In this document: one piece after another, positions 1 through 7,142 of the stretch
Position numbering within the stretch: the first letter of the stretch is position 1
Layout: each line of letters opens with the position of its first letter
Source of the DNA: an uncultured Peptoniphilus sp.
GTDB lineage: Bacteria > Bacillota > Clostridia > Tissierellales > Peptoniphilaceae
Reading direction: 5' to 3'
Length of the DNA: 7,619 nt
Assembly (NCBI GenBank): GCA_947254665.1
Contig: CAMYEJ010000068.1
Coordinates: forward strand, 1-7,619
Notes under the pieces: model-generated
What the model was told of the DNA's origin: nothing
What the model saw: the letters and a program-made list of their open reading frames with translations, nothing else
Databases searched by the model: none
Position numbers and translations under genes: made by a program

Positions 1-10
1 TTATCATACT

Positions 11-40
11 TTGATACTATATTCAAGTTTATTGTACAAT
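11..40 (+). promoter_or_regulatory. Putative sigma-A promoter of the M18 aminopeptidase gene
   Basis: A -35 box TTGATA at 11-16 and a -10 box TACAAT at 35-40 are separated by 18 nt. Transcription would start near position 46-47, giving a leader of about 48 nt that contains the full ribosome binding site. The -35 box lies in an imperfect inverted repeat (TATCA 2-6, TGATA 12-16) that could be an operator. Assigned by eye; no start-site data. Confidence 0.5.
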
Positions 41-83
41 TTCCGCCCTTGTTTTATGTTTAATTTCGATGTACTATAATTTT

Positions 84-89
84 AGGAGG
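84..89 (+). promoter_or_regulatory. Ribosome binding site of the M18 aminopeptidase gene
   Basis: AGGAGG is a perfect Shine-Dalgarno core 5 nt before the ATG at 95, which fixes that start and suggests efficient translation. Confidence 0.9.
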
Positions 90-94
90 TAGAC

Positions 95-1477
95 ATGAAT
101 TTAGAATTAGAAAGAAAATCAATTTGGCAACAAATAGGCGAATCAGAATTTAAAGAAATTACTGAATATGGTGAAAGATACAAAAATTTCTTAGACCATT
201 GTAAGACTGAAAGAGAATGTGTTACTTTTATTCAAAATAAAGCTATCGAACACGGATATGTTTCTCTTGAAGAAGCTATAAAATCTCCTGTTAAAGCTGG
301 AGACAAAATCTACATCAACTATAAAAATAAAGCAATCGCTCTTTTCTTAATTGGAAAGGATTGTATGACCAAGGGTATGAACATAGTTGGTTCTCACATC
401 GACGTACCTAGACTTGATATAAAACCTACTCCTTTATACGAAGATTCTGAACTTGCTCTTATGAAGACTCATTACTATGGCGGAGTTAAGAAATACCAAT
501 GGCCTACTATACAGCTTGCTATGCACGGATTCGTTAAGACTAAGGATGGCAAAGAAATAAATATCGTTATCGGCGAAGATGATAATGATCCAGTATTCTA
601 CATTACAGATCTTCTTCCTCACCTTGGAAAAGACCAAGCTAAGGGAACCCTTGCTGATGGTATTCCTGCCGAAACTTTAAATGTAGTTGTTGGTCATTCA
701 AGCTACGGAATTTCTGAAAAAGAAAATCCTATTAAGAAGAATATTTTAAAATTAATTCACGATAAATATGGAATCGTTGAAGAAGATTTCATCTCTAGTG
801 AAATCGAAATGGTTCCACAAGCTAAGGCTAGAGATATTGGATTCGACAGATCAATGATCGCTGCTCATGGACATGATGACAGAGTTTGCTCCTATGCAAA
901 CCTTGAAGCTATACTTAAACTAGAAGAAGTTACTACTACTGCTGTTTCTCTATTCGTTGACAAGGAAGAAATCGGCTCTTATGGTAATGCTTCTATGTCT
1001 TCTGCTTTCTTTGAAAATGCAGTTGCAGAAATCCTAGCTTCTAGAGGAGATTACTCAGACATCTTAACTAGAAGAGCTATGCAAAATTCTAAGATTCTAT
1101 CTGCAGACGTAAGTGCAGCTGTGGATCCTGATTACAAAGATGTAAATGATCCTTACAATGCTGCTCTAGTTGGATATGGTATCGGCGTTACTAAATACAC
1201 CGGCGCTAGAGGTAAAGGCGGATGCAATGATGCAAACCCAGAATTTATCGCTGAAGTCAGAAAGAAATTCGACGACAACGGAGTTATTTGGCAAACCTGT
1301 GAACTTGGTAAGGCTGACCAAGGTGGCGGAGGAACCATCGCTGCAGAACTTGCAAAACATGGTTGCGAAGTACTAGACTGTGGAACTGCTATGCTTTCAA
1401 TGCATGCTCCTATCGAACTAGTTTCAAAGGCTGACTGCTACATGACTGCAAAGGCATACCACGCATTCTTTAAATAG
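95..1477 (+). CDS. apeA: M18 family metallo-aminopeptidase (aminopeptidase 1 type)
   Basis: A 460-residue cytoplasmic zinc aminopeptidase that removes N-terminal residues from peptides, part of peptide salvage. Its length fits the 450-470 residue ApeA branch of M18, slightly longer than ApeB. There is no signal peptide. The metal and catalytic positions are intact: S100-H101-I102-D103 (first metal ligand and its Asp), G259-H260-D261-D262-R263 (bridging Asp), E291-E292 (catalytic Glu and ligand), A337-D338 in SADVSAAVDP, and S436-H437 near the C-terminus as last ligand. A glycine-rich stretch QGGGG at 409-413 precedes the last ligand, as in the family. The gene is monocistronic, with its own promoter upstream and a terminator 30 nt after its stop. 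Family assignment is firm. The apeA symbol is from recognition of length and motif style, and substrate specificity (for example acidic or broad) cannot be read from the sequence. Confidence 0.93.
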   Translation: MNLELERKSIWQQIGESEFKEITEYGERYKNFLDHCKTERECVTFIQNKAIEHGYVSLEEAIKSPVKAGDKIYINYKNKAIALFLIGKDCMTKGMNIVGSHIDVPRLDIKPTPLYEDSELALMKTHYYGGVKKYQWPTIQLAMHGFVKTKDGKEINIVIGEDDNDPVFYITDLLPHLGKDQAKGTLADGIPAETLNVVVGHSSYGISEKENPIKKNILKLIHDKYGIVEEDFISSEIEMVPQAKARDIGFDRSMIAAHGHDDRVCSYANLEAILKLEEVTTTAVSLFVDKEEIGSYGNASMSSAFFENAVAEILASRGDYSDILTRRAMQNSKILSADVSAAVDPDYKDVNDPYNAALVGYGIGVTKYTGARGKGGCNDANPEFIAEVRKKFDDNGVIWQTCELGKADQGGGGTIAAELAKHGCEVLDCGTAMLSMHAPIELVSKADCYMTAKAYHAFFK

Positions 1478-1506
1478 AATAATATTTAAATAATTCACTT
1501 TGTATG

Positions 1507-1535
1507 AAACCCAGGAGACTGGGTTTTATTTTTTT
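1507..1535 (+). terminator. Rho-independent terminator of the M18 aminopeptidase gene
   Basis: A perfect 8-bp stem, AAACCCAG (1507-1514) with CTGGGTTT (1519-1526), closes a GAGA tetraloop and is followed by TATTTTTTT. It ends the plus-strand transcript before the convergent operon. Confidence 0.93.
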
Positions 1536-1560
1536 GTATTTATAAATTTGATGTTAATTT

Positions 1561-1592
1561 TCAAAAAATAAAAAATGGAGGTCTCCCTCCAT
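1561..1592 (-). terminator. Rho-independent terminator of the DUF3160/GNAT operon
   Basis: Read on the minus strand, ATGGAGG (1592-1586), loop GAGA and CCTCCAT (1581-1575) form a 7-bp stem followed by a T-rich tail, TTTTTATTTTTT. It lies just after the GNAT stop codon and faces the M18 terminator, so the 124-nt convergent gap holds two separate hairpins. Confidence 0.9.
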
Positions 1593-1601
1593 CTTATCTA
1601 T

Positions 1602-2153
1602 TTATTTTCTCTTGTGATCTGTTCCTATCGCCATTAGGTAGTAGGTATTTCCGTTGAACTTAAACTTTCCTATCTCTTCCATGCCCACCTTCTTGGTGTG
1701 AGCTGTGTAGGATCTCGGATTTACCGTATTTATAAATGTCGCCATTATCGGAAATCTACACATGCTCTCAAGGGATTTGAAAAATACTTCTTCGAACACT
1801 CCCTTTCCCCTTGCAGATTCATCGACACAAACGGGTCCGTATTGGTAGGAATTTTCTACGCTCAGACTTTCTCCTTTGAATTTATATTCCGGCAAGATTT
1901 CGATCATGTATTCGAAAAGTGGCCACTGAGACCAATATTTCCATGGTGCCGCAAAGGCAAAGGACAATAGTTTTTCTCCTTCCTCTGCGATTACCACTCC
2001 ATTTTCTTTTTCGATTAAATCCTTTAGTTGTTCTCTAGTTATATTTGTAGTTACAAAACCGTTGGTCTTATCCACCACATTGTCTGCGTGATTTTCTTTT
2101 AAAAGCTTTAGTATTCTTTCTATATCATCTACTTTTGCAAATCTTACTTTCAT
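1602..2153 (-). CDS. GNAT family N-acetyltransferase
   Basis: A 183-residue cytoplasmic protein of the GNAT superfamily, which transfers an acetyl group from acetyl-CoA to an amine. The N-terminus has the usual first strand and helix (VRFAKVDDIERILKLL). The acetyl-CoA pyrophosphate loop is in V108-C109-V110-D111-E112-S113-A114-R115-G116-K117-G118, fitting the R/Q-x-x-G-x-G/A pattern, and helix 3 follows. N145-P146-R147-S148 with K154/K155, V156 and G157 fits the conserved C-terminal Asn-x-x-Ser/Ala...Gly segment. It is the last gene of the operon. Its ATG is 9 nt after the stop of the DUF3160 gene, and its AGGGAG ribosome binding site overlaps that stop codon, so translation is probably coupled. 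The acceptor substrate is unknown. Location beside two extracytoplasmic proteins does not by itself say what it modifies. Confidence 0.88.
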   Translation of the reverse strand: MKVRFAKVDDIERILKLLKENHADNVVDKTNGFVTTNITREQLKDLIEKENGVVIAEEGEKLLSFAFAAPWKYWSQWPLFEYMIEILPEYKFKGESLSVENSYQYGPVCVDESARGKGVFEEVFFKSLESMCRFPIMATFINTVNPRSYTAHTKKVGMEEIGKFKFNGNTYYLMAIGTDHKRK

Positions 2154-2162
2154 AGTATCTCC

Positions 2163-4334
2163 CTAGTAATCATAAACTGTGTCTGCTTTATATATTTCTG
2201 TCCAGCTAGGTTGTTCCAATGGATTCTTAGCATCAGGAGTGTAAAGTGAGTCGTATAATTTAGTTTGGAACTCTTCGTCGGTCATTCTTTCGTCGGATAG
2301 GAATTCGTAGTAAGAGTACACTGGACCTGTACCCATTATAATCTTGTCCCCTATTTTATATACGACATACATTTCTTGCGCCATTCCTGAACCGACTTCC
2401 AAATATTTACTTGGCTCGATGCCGACAGTGTTTTCTACAGTCACCATAAGGTCTGCAACGGTTGCCATATTTCTATCAGCCTGTTCCTCTATTTCATTGA
2501 AGGATTCCACCTTTTCATCGACGAATTTGATAAATATATTTTCCATTTCCCCGCCGATATAGAATAGTCTTTCTTGGTCTTTTGCGTCCACAATTTCATT
2601 TTTAAGTTCGGCTACACTGACCTTTCTTAAAAAATCCACCATTTCTATAAAATTATTCATATTCTTTTCATTAGCTTCTGTGAGAAGTTCTCTGGATTTT
2701 AGATTTTCTCTCATGTAGTTCATTGCCCAGATCATTCTGTCATAGAGCTTGACGCGAGGTTCAACATAGGACTGAGGCATTTCACGTTCTTCCTCTCCGC
2801 CACCCATCTCTGCTGCCGCTTGTTTGCCGTAGAGAATGGTATCATGTTTTAGCTGTGCCCAAGATCCAAGTTGTGTGTTTAGATCTTTAAACGTCCAGGC
2901 TTTTGACTTCATAAATTCTGGGATACTTCCAGGTATTTCTTCTTCGTAGGATTTTAGCATCCAAAGCCATGAACGGTACACATTCTTTCTTCCTTCAGTT
3001 TCGTCGTTAAGCACCTTTGCCATGTCCTTTGCTTCTTTGTACTGAGTTTCAAAGGCATCCCATTTTTTATTCTGTTCATCAGATAGTACCATTTCTTCTG
3101 CAACTTTATTTCCCATGACACCCATGATGTCTAAACCAGAATATAGTGGTCTTTCAGAAGGTCTGTTGGCATCTAGTAAGTTTTGTGCCCACACATTGTC
3201 AAGCACAGCCCTTTGTGGCATAAATCTAAATGAAGTATCTTCATAGTATTGAATTTTTGGTTTAGGAAGCTGATCCAAGGTCTTGTGTACTTTTTTTAGA
3301 TTCTTTTCGCTTGCAAGTTCATCTACATCTGTATTTTTATCAAAATGACTGAAGTAGACTTGACCCATTAGGTATGGATCCACATCTTCAGAGTTTTCTA
3401 CAAGGAAGTTTACAGAATCATTGACATCTTCCCATTTTTTGAAAGATTCTTCGTCGTTTATAAGATTTTTAGCCATCATAAGTCCTTGGATAATATTTTC
3501 ATCGATTGGTTTTCCCTCATCGTCATAGAAGATCATCGCTTCCTGTGAAAATAGCATGACGCCACGGAAATATTTTTTAAGTTCTTCAGAACGGGTGTAA
3601 TGTCCACGAGGTTTAAATTGTGAATAGTCCACCGCTTTTGCCACCAAGTTGGAATCTGCCTTTGACATGGCTTCGATATTTTTATATTCTTTTTCCACCA
3701 AATCCATAATTTCCCCTGGAAGTGGTTCGCTGTATGCACCGCCAAAAAGTTTCAAAGCTAGTATGAAGTATGCAGTATTCTTCTTAGCAAGTTCCTTAAT
3801 CGCAGGATCCGTTGCATCATTATAGTCTTCTAAGGATTTCGTCGCCATGGCATCACTTACTTCAATTAGTCTTGGCATAAATTTCTCTACTTCAAGTTCA
3901 CGAAGCAGTGCATCGTAGGAAACATGGAATAGATGAAGCAAACTATCAGCAGTTACGAAGTTCGGTAAAAATCCGTACTCATTGCCTTCGTAGACTTCAA
4001 AAGGTTGCTCATAGGCTCTGCTACCATCTACAAAAAACTTATTTTCAACTAGGGCTTTTGTTTGTTCTTCGTTGAATGTGAAATAATCATTTATGTAGTC
4101 GTTAATATTAGAGATATTTGAAAGATCTTCAGCTACACTATATTCCGGCACAGCCGCCTCGACACTCGTTTCTTCAAACTTAGGGAATATTACTTTCTTC
4201 TTTAAATCTGCAATTGGATTTGTAAATGGAACTTTTTCTTTTGCATCATTTACATCTGCGCCCTTTGGACCACATGATACCAGTATAATCGCCGCAAGCC
4301 CAATGGCAAAATATTTTTTCAAATTGTTTTTCAT
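2163..4334 (-). CDS. DUF3160 domain lipoprotein
   Basis: A 723-residue surface lipoprotein of the DUF3160 family (PF11369 by recognition), whose biochemical role is not established. The N-terminus is a type II signal peptide: a basic start (MKNNLKK), a hydrophobic stretch at 9-19, and a lipobox LVSC with C21 as the lipidated residue, followed by a polar linker. Family signatures are FVTADSLLHLFH at 126-137 and LGSWAQLKHDTILYGKQ at 489-505, the latter followed by a Gly/Glu-rich loop. The domain appears helical and spans nearly the whole mature protein. The frame is full length and uninterrupted. The ATG lies in an ATGA overlap with the stop of the upstream gene, with a GAGGAG site about 11 nt before it inside that gene, so translational coupling is likely. 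The conserved His, Asp and Lys residues in the signature motifs could suggest a catalytic or metal site, but this is speculation. Confidence 0.9.
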   Translation of the reverse strand: MKNNLKKYFAIGLAAIILVSCGPKGADVNDAKEKVPFTNPIADLKKKVIFPKFEETSVEAAVPEYSVAEDLSNISNINDYINDYFTFNEEQTKALVENKFFVDGSRAYEQPFEVYEGNEYGFLPNFVTADSLLHLFHVSYDALLRELEVEKFMPRLIEVSDAMATKSLEDYNDATDPAIKELAKKNTAYFILALKLFGGAYSEPLPGEIMDLVEKEYKNIEAMSKADSNLVAKAVDYSQFKPRGHYTRSEELKKYFRGVMLFSQEAMIFYDDEGKPIDENIIQGLMMAKNLINDEESFKKWEDVNDSVNFLVENSEDVDPYLMGQVYFSHFDKNTDVDELASEKNLKKVHKTLDQLPKPKIQYYEDTSFRFMPQRAVLDNVWAQNLLDANRPSERPLYSGLDIMGVMGNKVAEEMVLSDEQNKKWDAFETQYKEAKDMAKVLNDETEGRKNVYRSWLWMLKSYEEEIPGSIPEFMKSKAWTFKDLNTQLGSWAQLKHDTILYGKQAAAEMGGGEEEREMPQSYVEPRVKLYDRMIWAMNYMRENLKSRELLTEANEKNMNNFIEMVDFLRKVSVAELKNEIVDAKDQERLFYIGGEMENIFIKFVDEKVESFNEIEEQADRNMATVADLMVTVENTVGIEPSKYLEVGSGMAQEMYVVYKIGDKIIMGTGPVYSYYEFLSDERMTDEEFQTKLYDSLYTPDAKNPLEQPSWTEIYKADTVYDY

Positions 4335-4969
4335 TTTAAAATTATCTCCTCTCCATTAATTTTTAAATCGAAACTTCTATCTCTGTAAATAATCTTTCCA
4401 TCATCTGAAAACTTAGGTTTTTCTTCAAGAGGTTCACTTACATAATCCCTAGTCAGATGAAAATTCTTGTAGTGGTAGGCAGCTATGAAGTAGATGTTTT
4501 CCTTTATTTCTATGGAAACTACTTCATCTCTTCCGTCCTTGTCAATGTCATAGAGAATAAAATCATCCATGGGAAGCGCAAGCCGCGATGCACGAAACTT
4601 CGGTTTTAGCTTTCCATCTACAATATTGTAGAGAAAAACTCTCTTCGCCATAACCTGGTGGTGTGGAGATTTCTTATAAACTCCAAGGGCAAGCTCCTCC
4701 TCTTTATCACCTTCCACATCTCCTGCTTCAAACTTCCAAATATTTAGAGGGTTCTTGCCTTTAAAATCCTTTAGATACACTTCTCCATTCCTTTCAATTT
4801 CTATGCGATTTGAATAGGAAGAAAATATCTTTCTATATAGGACTAACTTCGCCTCACCGGACTTGGTCTTTATATCTTTCTCTTCAGTTTTAATATGTAT
4901 ATTAGAAATTCCAAATATAATTAGCAAAATAAATAAAGCTATAAGGATAAGTCTCTTTTTCAAATCCAT
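4331..4969 (-). CDS. Membrane-anchored protein with FG-GAP/VCBS-like repeats
   Basis: A 212-residue protein with a short basic N-terminus and one hydrophobic segment at about 6-22 (ILIALFILLIIFGI). With no lipobox and no clear signal peptidase site, it probably remains as an N-terminal anchor with the rest outside the cell. The outer part is beta-rich and carries two acidic loops: GDVEGDKEEELALG at about 83-96 and YDIDKDGRDEV at 140-150. The second is a good DxDxDGxxE calcium-loop match typical of FG-GAP/VCBS propeller blades. Two loops in 212 residues are too few for a complete seven-blade propeller, so it may be a partial propeller or need a partner. It is the first gene of the operon and its TGA overlaps the ATG of the DUF3160 gene, suggesting the two exported proteins act together. 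A GAGGGGAG site directly precedes the ATG at 4969. No convincing promoter was found in the 109-nt upstream gap. TTGCAA at 5042-5037 with TTAGAT 18 nt downstream is the best, weak, candidate. Confidence 0.7.
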   Translation of the reverse strand: MDLKKRLILIALFILLIIFGISNIHIKTEEKDIKTKSGEAKLVLYRKIFSSYSNRIEIERNGEVYLKDFKGKNPLNIWKFEAGDVEGDKEEELALGVYKKSPHHQVMAKRVFLYNIVDGKLKPKFRASRLALPMDDFILYDIDKDGRDEVVSIEIKENIYFIAAYHYKNFHLTRDYVSEPLEEKPKFSDDGKIIYRDRSFDLKINGEEIILK

Positions 4970-5040
4970 CTCCCCTCATTATTATTTTACTATATTATTA
5001 AATAAGAGTACCATCTAATTTAAATAAACGAATAAATTGC

Positions 5041-5066
5041 AAACAAAAACACAGATTGCTCTGTGT
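5041..5066 (-). terminator. Rho-independent terminator of the stalk-domain gene
   Basis: On the minus strand ACACAGA (5066-5060), loop GCAA and TCTGTGT (5055-5049) form a perfect 7-bp stem followed by TTTTGTTT. It lies 12 nt after the stop of the stalk-domain gene and separates it from the DUF3160 operon, though read-through could still feed that operon. Confidence 0.88.
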
Positions 5067-5078
5067 CTTTATAAATTA

Positions 5079-5603
5079 TTATTTAGTTTTCTTTTGTGAA
5101 ATTAGCTTAGCCGTAAAAGTTTCATCGTCAAACTCAACTTTATATCCCAGGGCTTCTGCAATACTTCTAAGAGGGATATATGTAGTTGAAGTCTCTCCAT
5201 AAATCTTGGCAGCTATGTTTGTATCGACAATCTTTCCATTGACCCACATTGCCTTTTTATCAACTGGAATCAATATATGAGACTTGCCCTTTTCAATTCC
5301 AATCATTCTTGAATGTTCATACCAGGTCACCTTCGCACCGACTCTCTCTGTAAAATCGCGAAGAGCAATGGATGCACTTCCATCTATTGACATAGGCTTA
5401 TGTTTCAAAACCTTGGTGACATCGACCTTGTCTATTATAATATTTAAATCTCTGATAAATTCTGCTAACGTACCAGATTCCGCCTTCATCTTTTGAAATT
5501 TTGCATTGGCTGAATCTATTTCTTTTCTATCAATGGTACCAAAAACTGTCATCGGTAACATCAATAGCAAAAGTATCATCGATAATATTCTATTTCTTTT
5601 CAT
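5079..5603 (-). CDS. Secreted copper amine oxidase N-terminal-like (stalk) domain protein
   Basis: A 174-residue protein with a signal peptide: basic MKRNR, a hydrophobic core at about 7-19, and a possible signal peptidase I site after VFG at 22. A helical, charged linker (about 25-65) leads into one domain at about 70-168 of the 'copper amine oxidase N-terminal-like' type (PF07833 by recognition). Its two half-repeats are SIALRDFTERVGAKVTWYEH (78-97) and YIPLRSIAEALGYKVEFDD (142-160), with the usual PLR...AEALG pattern. Despite the family name it is not an oxidase. In clostridia these domains sit in many exported wall-associated proteins and probably help binding or display. No anchoring motif or catalytic domain is attached, so this looks like a free small secreted protein. 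GGAGG 5 nt before the ATG at 5603 fixes the start. It has its own promoter and terminator, so it appears monocistronic. Confidence 0.83.
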   Translation of the reverse strand: MKRNRILSMILLLLMLPMTVFGTIDRKEIDSANAKFQKMKAESGTLAEFIRDLNIIIDKVDVTKVLKHKPMSIDGSASIALRDFTERVGAKVTWYEHSRMIGIEKGKSHILIPVDKKAMWVNGKIVDTNIAAKIYGETSTTYIPLRSIAEALGYKVEFDDETFTAKLISQKKTK

Positions 5604-5622
5604 TCATACCTCCGTTTAGAAT

Positions 5623-5651
5623 AGATTACCAATTCATCCTCCATATGTCAA
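5623..5651 (-). promoter_or_regulatory. Sigma-A promoter of the stalk-domain gene
   Basis: Read on the minus strand, a consensus -35 TTGACA (5651-5646), a 17-nt spacer and a -10 TAATCT (5628-5623) make the best promoter in the window. Transcription would start near 5616, leaving a leader of only about 13 nt that holds the GGAGG at 5613-5609. Confidence 0.78.
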
Positions 5652-5687
5652 ATTTTTGCGATTTTTCTTTATATTTGAAGCTTTTAT

Positions 5688-5701
5688 TGATACAATTATC
5701 A
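5688..5701 (+). promoter_or_regulatory. Putative extended -10 promoter and inverted repeat before the M20 gene
   Basis: TGATACAAT at 5688-5696 fits an extended -10 (TGn plus TACAAT). The -35 region 17 nt upstream is poor (TTTATA, 5668-5673), as extended -10 promoters tolerate. An alternative is TTGAAG at 5675-5680 with TATCAT at 5697-5702, spacer 16. The element is also an inverted repeat, TGATA-CAAT-TATCA (5688-5701), which could be an operator over the -10. Confidence 0.42.
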
Positions 5702-5708
5702 TATACAG

Positions 5709-5715
5709 AAAGGAG
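5709..5715 (+). promoter_or_regulatory. Ribosome binding site of the M20 peptidase gene
   Basis: AAAGGAG ends 5 nt before the ATG at 5721, supporting that start. Confidence 0.85.
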
Positions 5716-5720
5716 CAGGC

Positions 5721-6848
5721 ATGAACGTAAATTTAAATGAACTTAAAAATATATTTAAGGAACTAGTAAGCATTTACAGTCCCTCAAAGAATGAAAAAGA
5801 TGTAGCAGAATACATTATAAATTATTTAAAAGAAATGGACCTTCCAGTGTACCTGGATAATTCCTACGACGCTTACGGCGGCAACACCCCTGTAATATTT
5901 ACTAAGCTTGAAGGAGCACTGGACTCATCCTACACTCTAAGTGCCCACATGGATGTAGTTGAACCAAATAAAGGCGTGGTGATCATAGAAGACGATGGTA
6001 AAATCAAAACCGATGGCACCACAACTTTGGGAGGAGATGACAAGGCTGGAGTAGCAATCATCCTCTACACCCTTAAATTCTTAAAAGAATCAGGTCTAAA
6101 ATTCCCAACAGTTTACGCAATATTTACACCGGCAGAAGAAATCGGAATGCTCGGTGCAAAGAATATAAATTGGCAAGAGGTCTATAAAAATATAAATCCG
6201 TCAAAGGATATGATCGTACTTGATAATGGCGGTCCATCTAAATTCGTAGCCCACCAAGCGCCAACCTGCAATCTATTTACCTTAGAAGTTAGAGGCAAAA
6301 AGGCTCACGCAGGCATCGAACCAGAAAAGGGAATCTCATCCATCCAAATTATTTCAGAAATAATTTCGAAGATGAATATTCTTAGAATAGATGAAACCAC
6401 CACCGCAAATATCTCTAAACTTCACTCAGAGTTTCCAACCAACGTAGTCCCAGACTACGCAGTGGCAGAAGGAGAAGTCAGAGCACACAGTTACGAAAGA
6501 TTAGATGAAGTCCTAGACGATTATAGAAAAATCTGTGAAGAAGTCTGTGACAAGTATGGAGCAGGATATAATTTCAAAACCAACAATGTATATCCAATGC
6601 TCACTTCAAAAGACGAGCTAAATCTAGCGAACAGATTTATAAAAGCATATAAAAATATAGGAATAGATGCAAAACTACAAGTAATCGGCGGAGGAAGCGA
6701 TGCCAACTTCTTCTCAGAAGAAGGATTCAACTCCATCATAATCGGCGTGGGCATGGAAAAAGTCCACACCACCGAAGAATACTTGGTAGTAGGAGAGATG
6801 AAAAACTCACTAAAAGTGCTTCTCGAATTCTTCTTAAATTGCAACTAA
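5721..6848 (+). CDS. M20 family peptidase T-like metallopeptidase
   Basis: A 375-residue cytoplasmic dinuclear zinc peptidase of the M20 family, closest in style to the peptidase T-like (PepT2/YqjE-type) group that cleaves short peptides. The metal and catalytic residues are all present: H76-x-D78 in SAHMDVVEP, bridging D106 in GGDDKAG, the Glu pair E139-E140 in PAEEIG (general base and ligand), D168 in VLDNGG, and H349 in KVHTTEEY. The lid/dimerisation domain, inserted at about 180-290, includes KKAHAGIEPEKG (193-204). The protein is somewhat shorter than classical PepT (about 410 residues), which fits the PepT-like branch. There is no signal peptide. It is divergent from the stalk-domain gene and ends in its own terminator, so it is monocistronic. 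With the M18 enzyme it would degrade imported oligopeptides. Exact specificity, such as tripeptidase or dipeptidase, is not readable from sequence. Confidence 0.92.
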   Translation: MNVNLNELKNIFKELVSIYSPSKNEKDVAEYIINYLKEMDLPVYLDNSYDAYGGNTPVIFTKLEGALDSSYTLSAHMDVVEPNKGVVIIEDDGKIKTDGTTTLGGDDKAGVAIILYTLKFLKESGLKFPTVYAIFTPAEEIGMLGAKNINWQEVYKNINPSKDMIVLDNGGPSKFVAHQAPTCNLFTLEVRGKKAHAGIEPEKGISSIQIISEIISKMNILRIDETTTANISKLHSEFPTNVVPDYAVAEGEVRAHSYERLDEVLDDYRKICEEVCDKYGAGYNFKTNNVYPMLTSKDELNLANRFIKAYKNIGIDAKLQVIGGGSDANFFSEEGFNSIIIGVGMEKVHTTEEYLVVGEMKNSLKVLLEFFLNCN

Positions 6849-6849
6849 A

Positions 6850-6875
6850 AAACAGGGTCAACCCCTGTTTTTTTT
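6850..6875. terminator. Bidirectional terminator between the M20 gene and the XRE cassette
   Basis: AAACAGGG (6850-6857), loop TCAAC and CCCTGTTT (6863-6870) form a perfect 8-bp stem. A T run follows on the plus strand (through 6875), and the A run before the stem serves as a shorter T tail on the minus strand. The hairpin starts 2 nt after the M20 stop and also ends the leftward small membrane gene, whose stop is at 6885. Confidence 0.92.
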
Positions 6876-6884
6876 GTGTAAATT

Positions 6885-7142
6885 TTACCTTTTTGAAAAT
6901 AGAAAGAAAGGAGCAATAATATAGGCAAGTGGCATTATAAAATTAGATGGTAAAATAGCATCCTTCGTCTTATTTGAAATAATATCTCCCGCCTTTGGAA
7001 AAGCAAAGATTGCAACCACAAAATAAATAGTTGGAATAAGCGCAAATCCACCGCAAGGATATATATCAAAAACCTCTGTCATAAGTAGGTAGTATACAAA
7101 GAAAAATACAATACCTACAACAAAATAGGCTAAAATTTCCAA
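6885..7142 (-). CDS. Small membrane protein with a disturbed start
   Basis: About 85 residues with three hydrophobic segments, at about 2-22, 32-50 and 66-83, and a C-terminal SKR that probably stays inside. I do not recognise a named family; it resembles the small membrane proteins often encoded beside short XRE regulators. The start is uncertain. The only standard start in this frame is TTG at 7142, 3 nt after AAGGA. A better initiation signal, AGAGG then ATG at 7159-7157, lies in another frame and stops after nine codons (MKNKEFWKF). One extra base in the TTTT at 7145-7142 would join that ATG to this frame (MKNKEFLEILAYF). Removing one 8-nt unit of the imperfect GGAATTTT/GGAAATTTT tandem also would (MKNKEILAYF). 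So this may be a frameshifted gene, a sequencing error, or a true TTG start. It is the third gene of the cassette, just after the XRE stop. Confidence 0.6.
   Translation of the reverse strand: MEILAYFVVGIVFFFVYYLLMTEVFDIYPCGGFALIPTIYFVVAIFAFPKAGDIISNKTKDAILPSNFIMPLAYIIAPFFLFSKR

Noticed and set aside
75..80. Perfect TATAAT just upstream of the M18 gene as its -10 box
   Set aside because: Transcription would start at about 86-87, inside the AGGAGG site, destroying the ribosome binding site. No good -35 box lies 16-18 nt upstream. The TTGATA/TACAAT pair at 11-40 fits better.
1698..1970. Plus-strand open frame opposite the GNAT gene
   Set aside because: It is antisense to a well-supported enzyme, has no ribosome binding site or recognisable protein character, and looks like a shadow frame. 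The same applies to open frames antisense to the M18, DUF3160, stalk-domain and M20 genes.
5014..5042. Promoter for the DUF3160 operon (TTGCAA with TTAGAT, minus strand)
   Set aside because: The -10 match is weak and the -35 overlaps the T tail of the preceding terminator. It is mentioned as a candidate in the gene entry but not listed as a feature.
5079..5603. Copper amine oxidase enzyme
   Set aside because: Only the small N-terminal-like domain is present. The catalytic domain with its topaquinone site is absent, so the family name does not imply oxidase activity.
5605..5607. ATG at 5607 on the minus strand as an alternative start for the stalk-domain gene
   Set aside because: It is out of frame and reaches a stop after five codons. 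The ATG at 5603 has GGAGG at 5-nt spacing and leads into the signal peptide.
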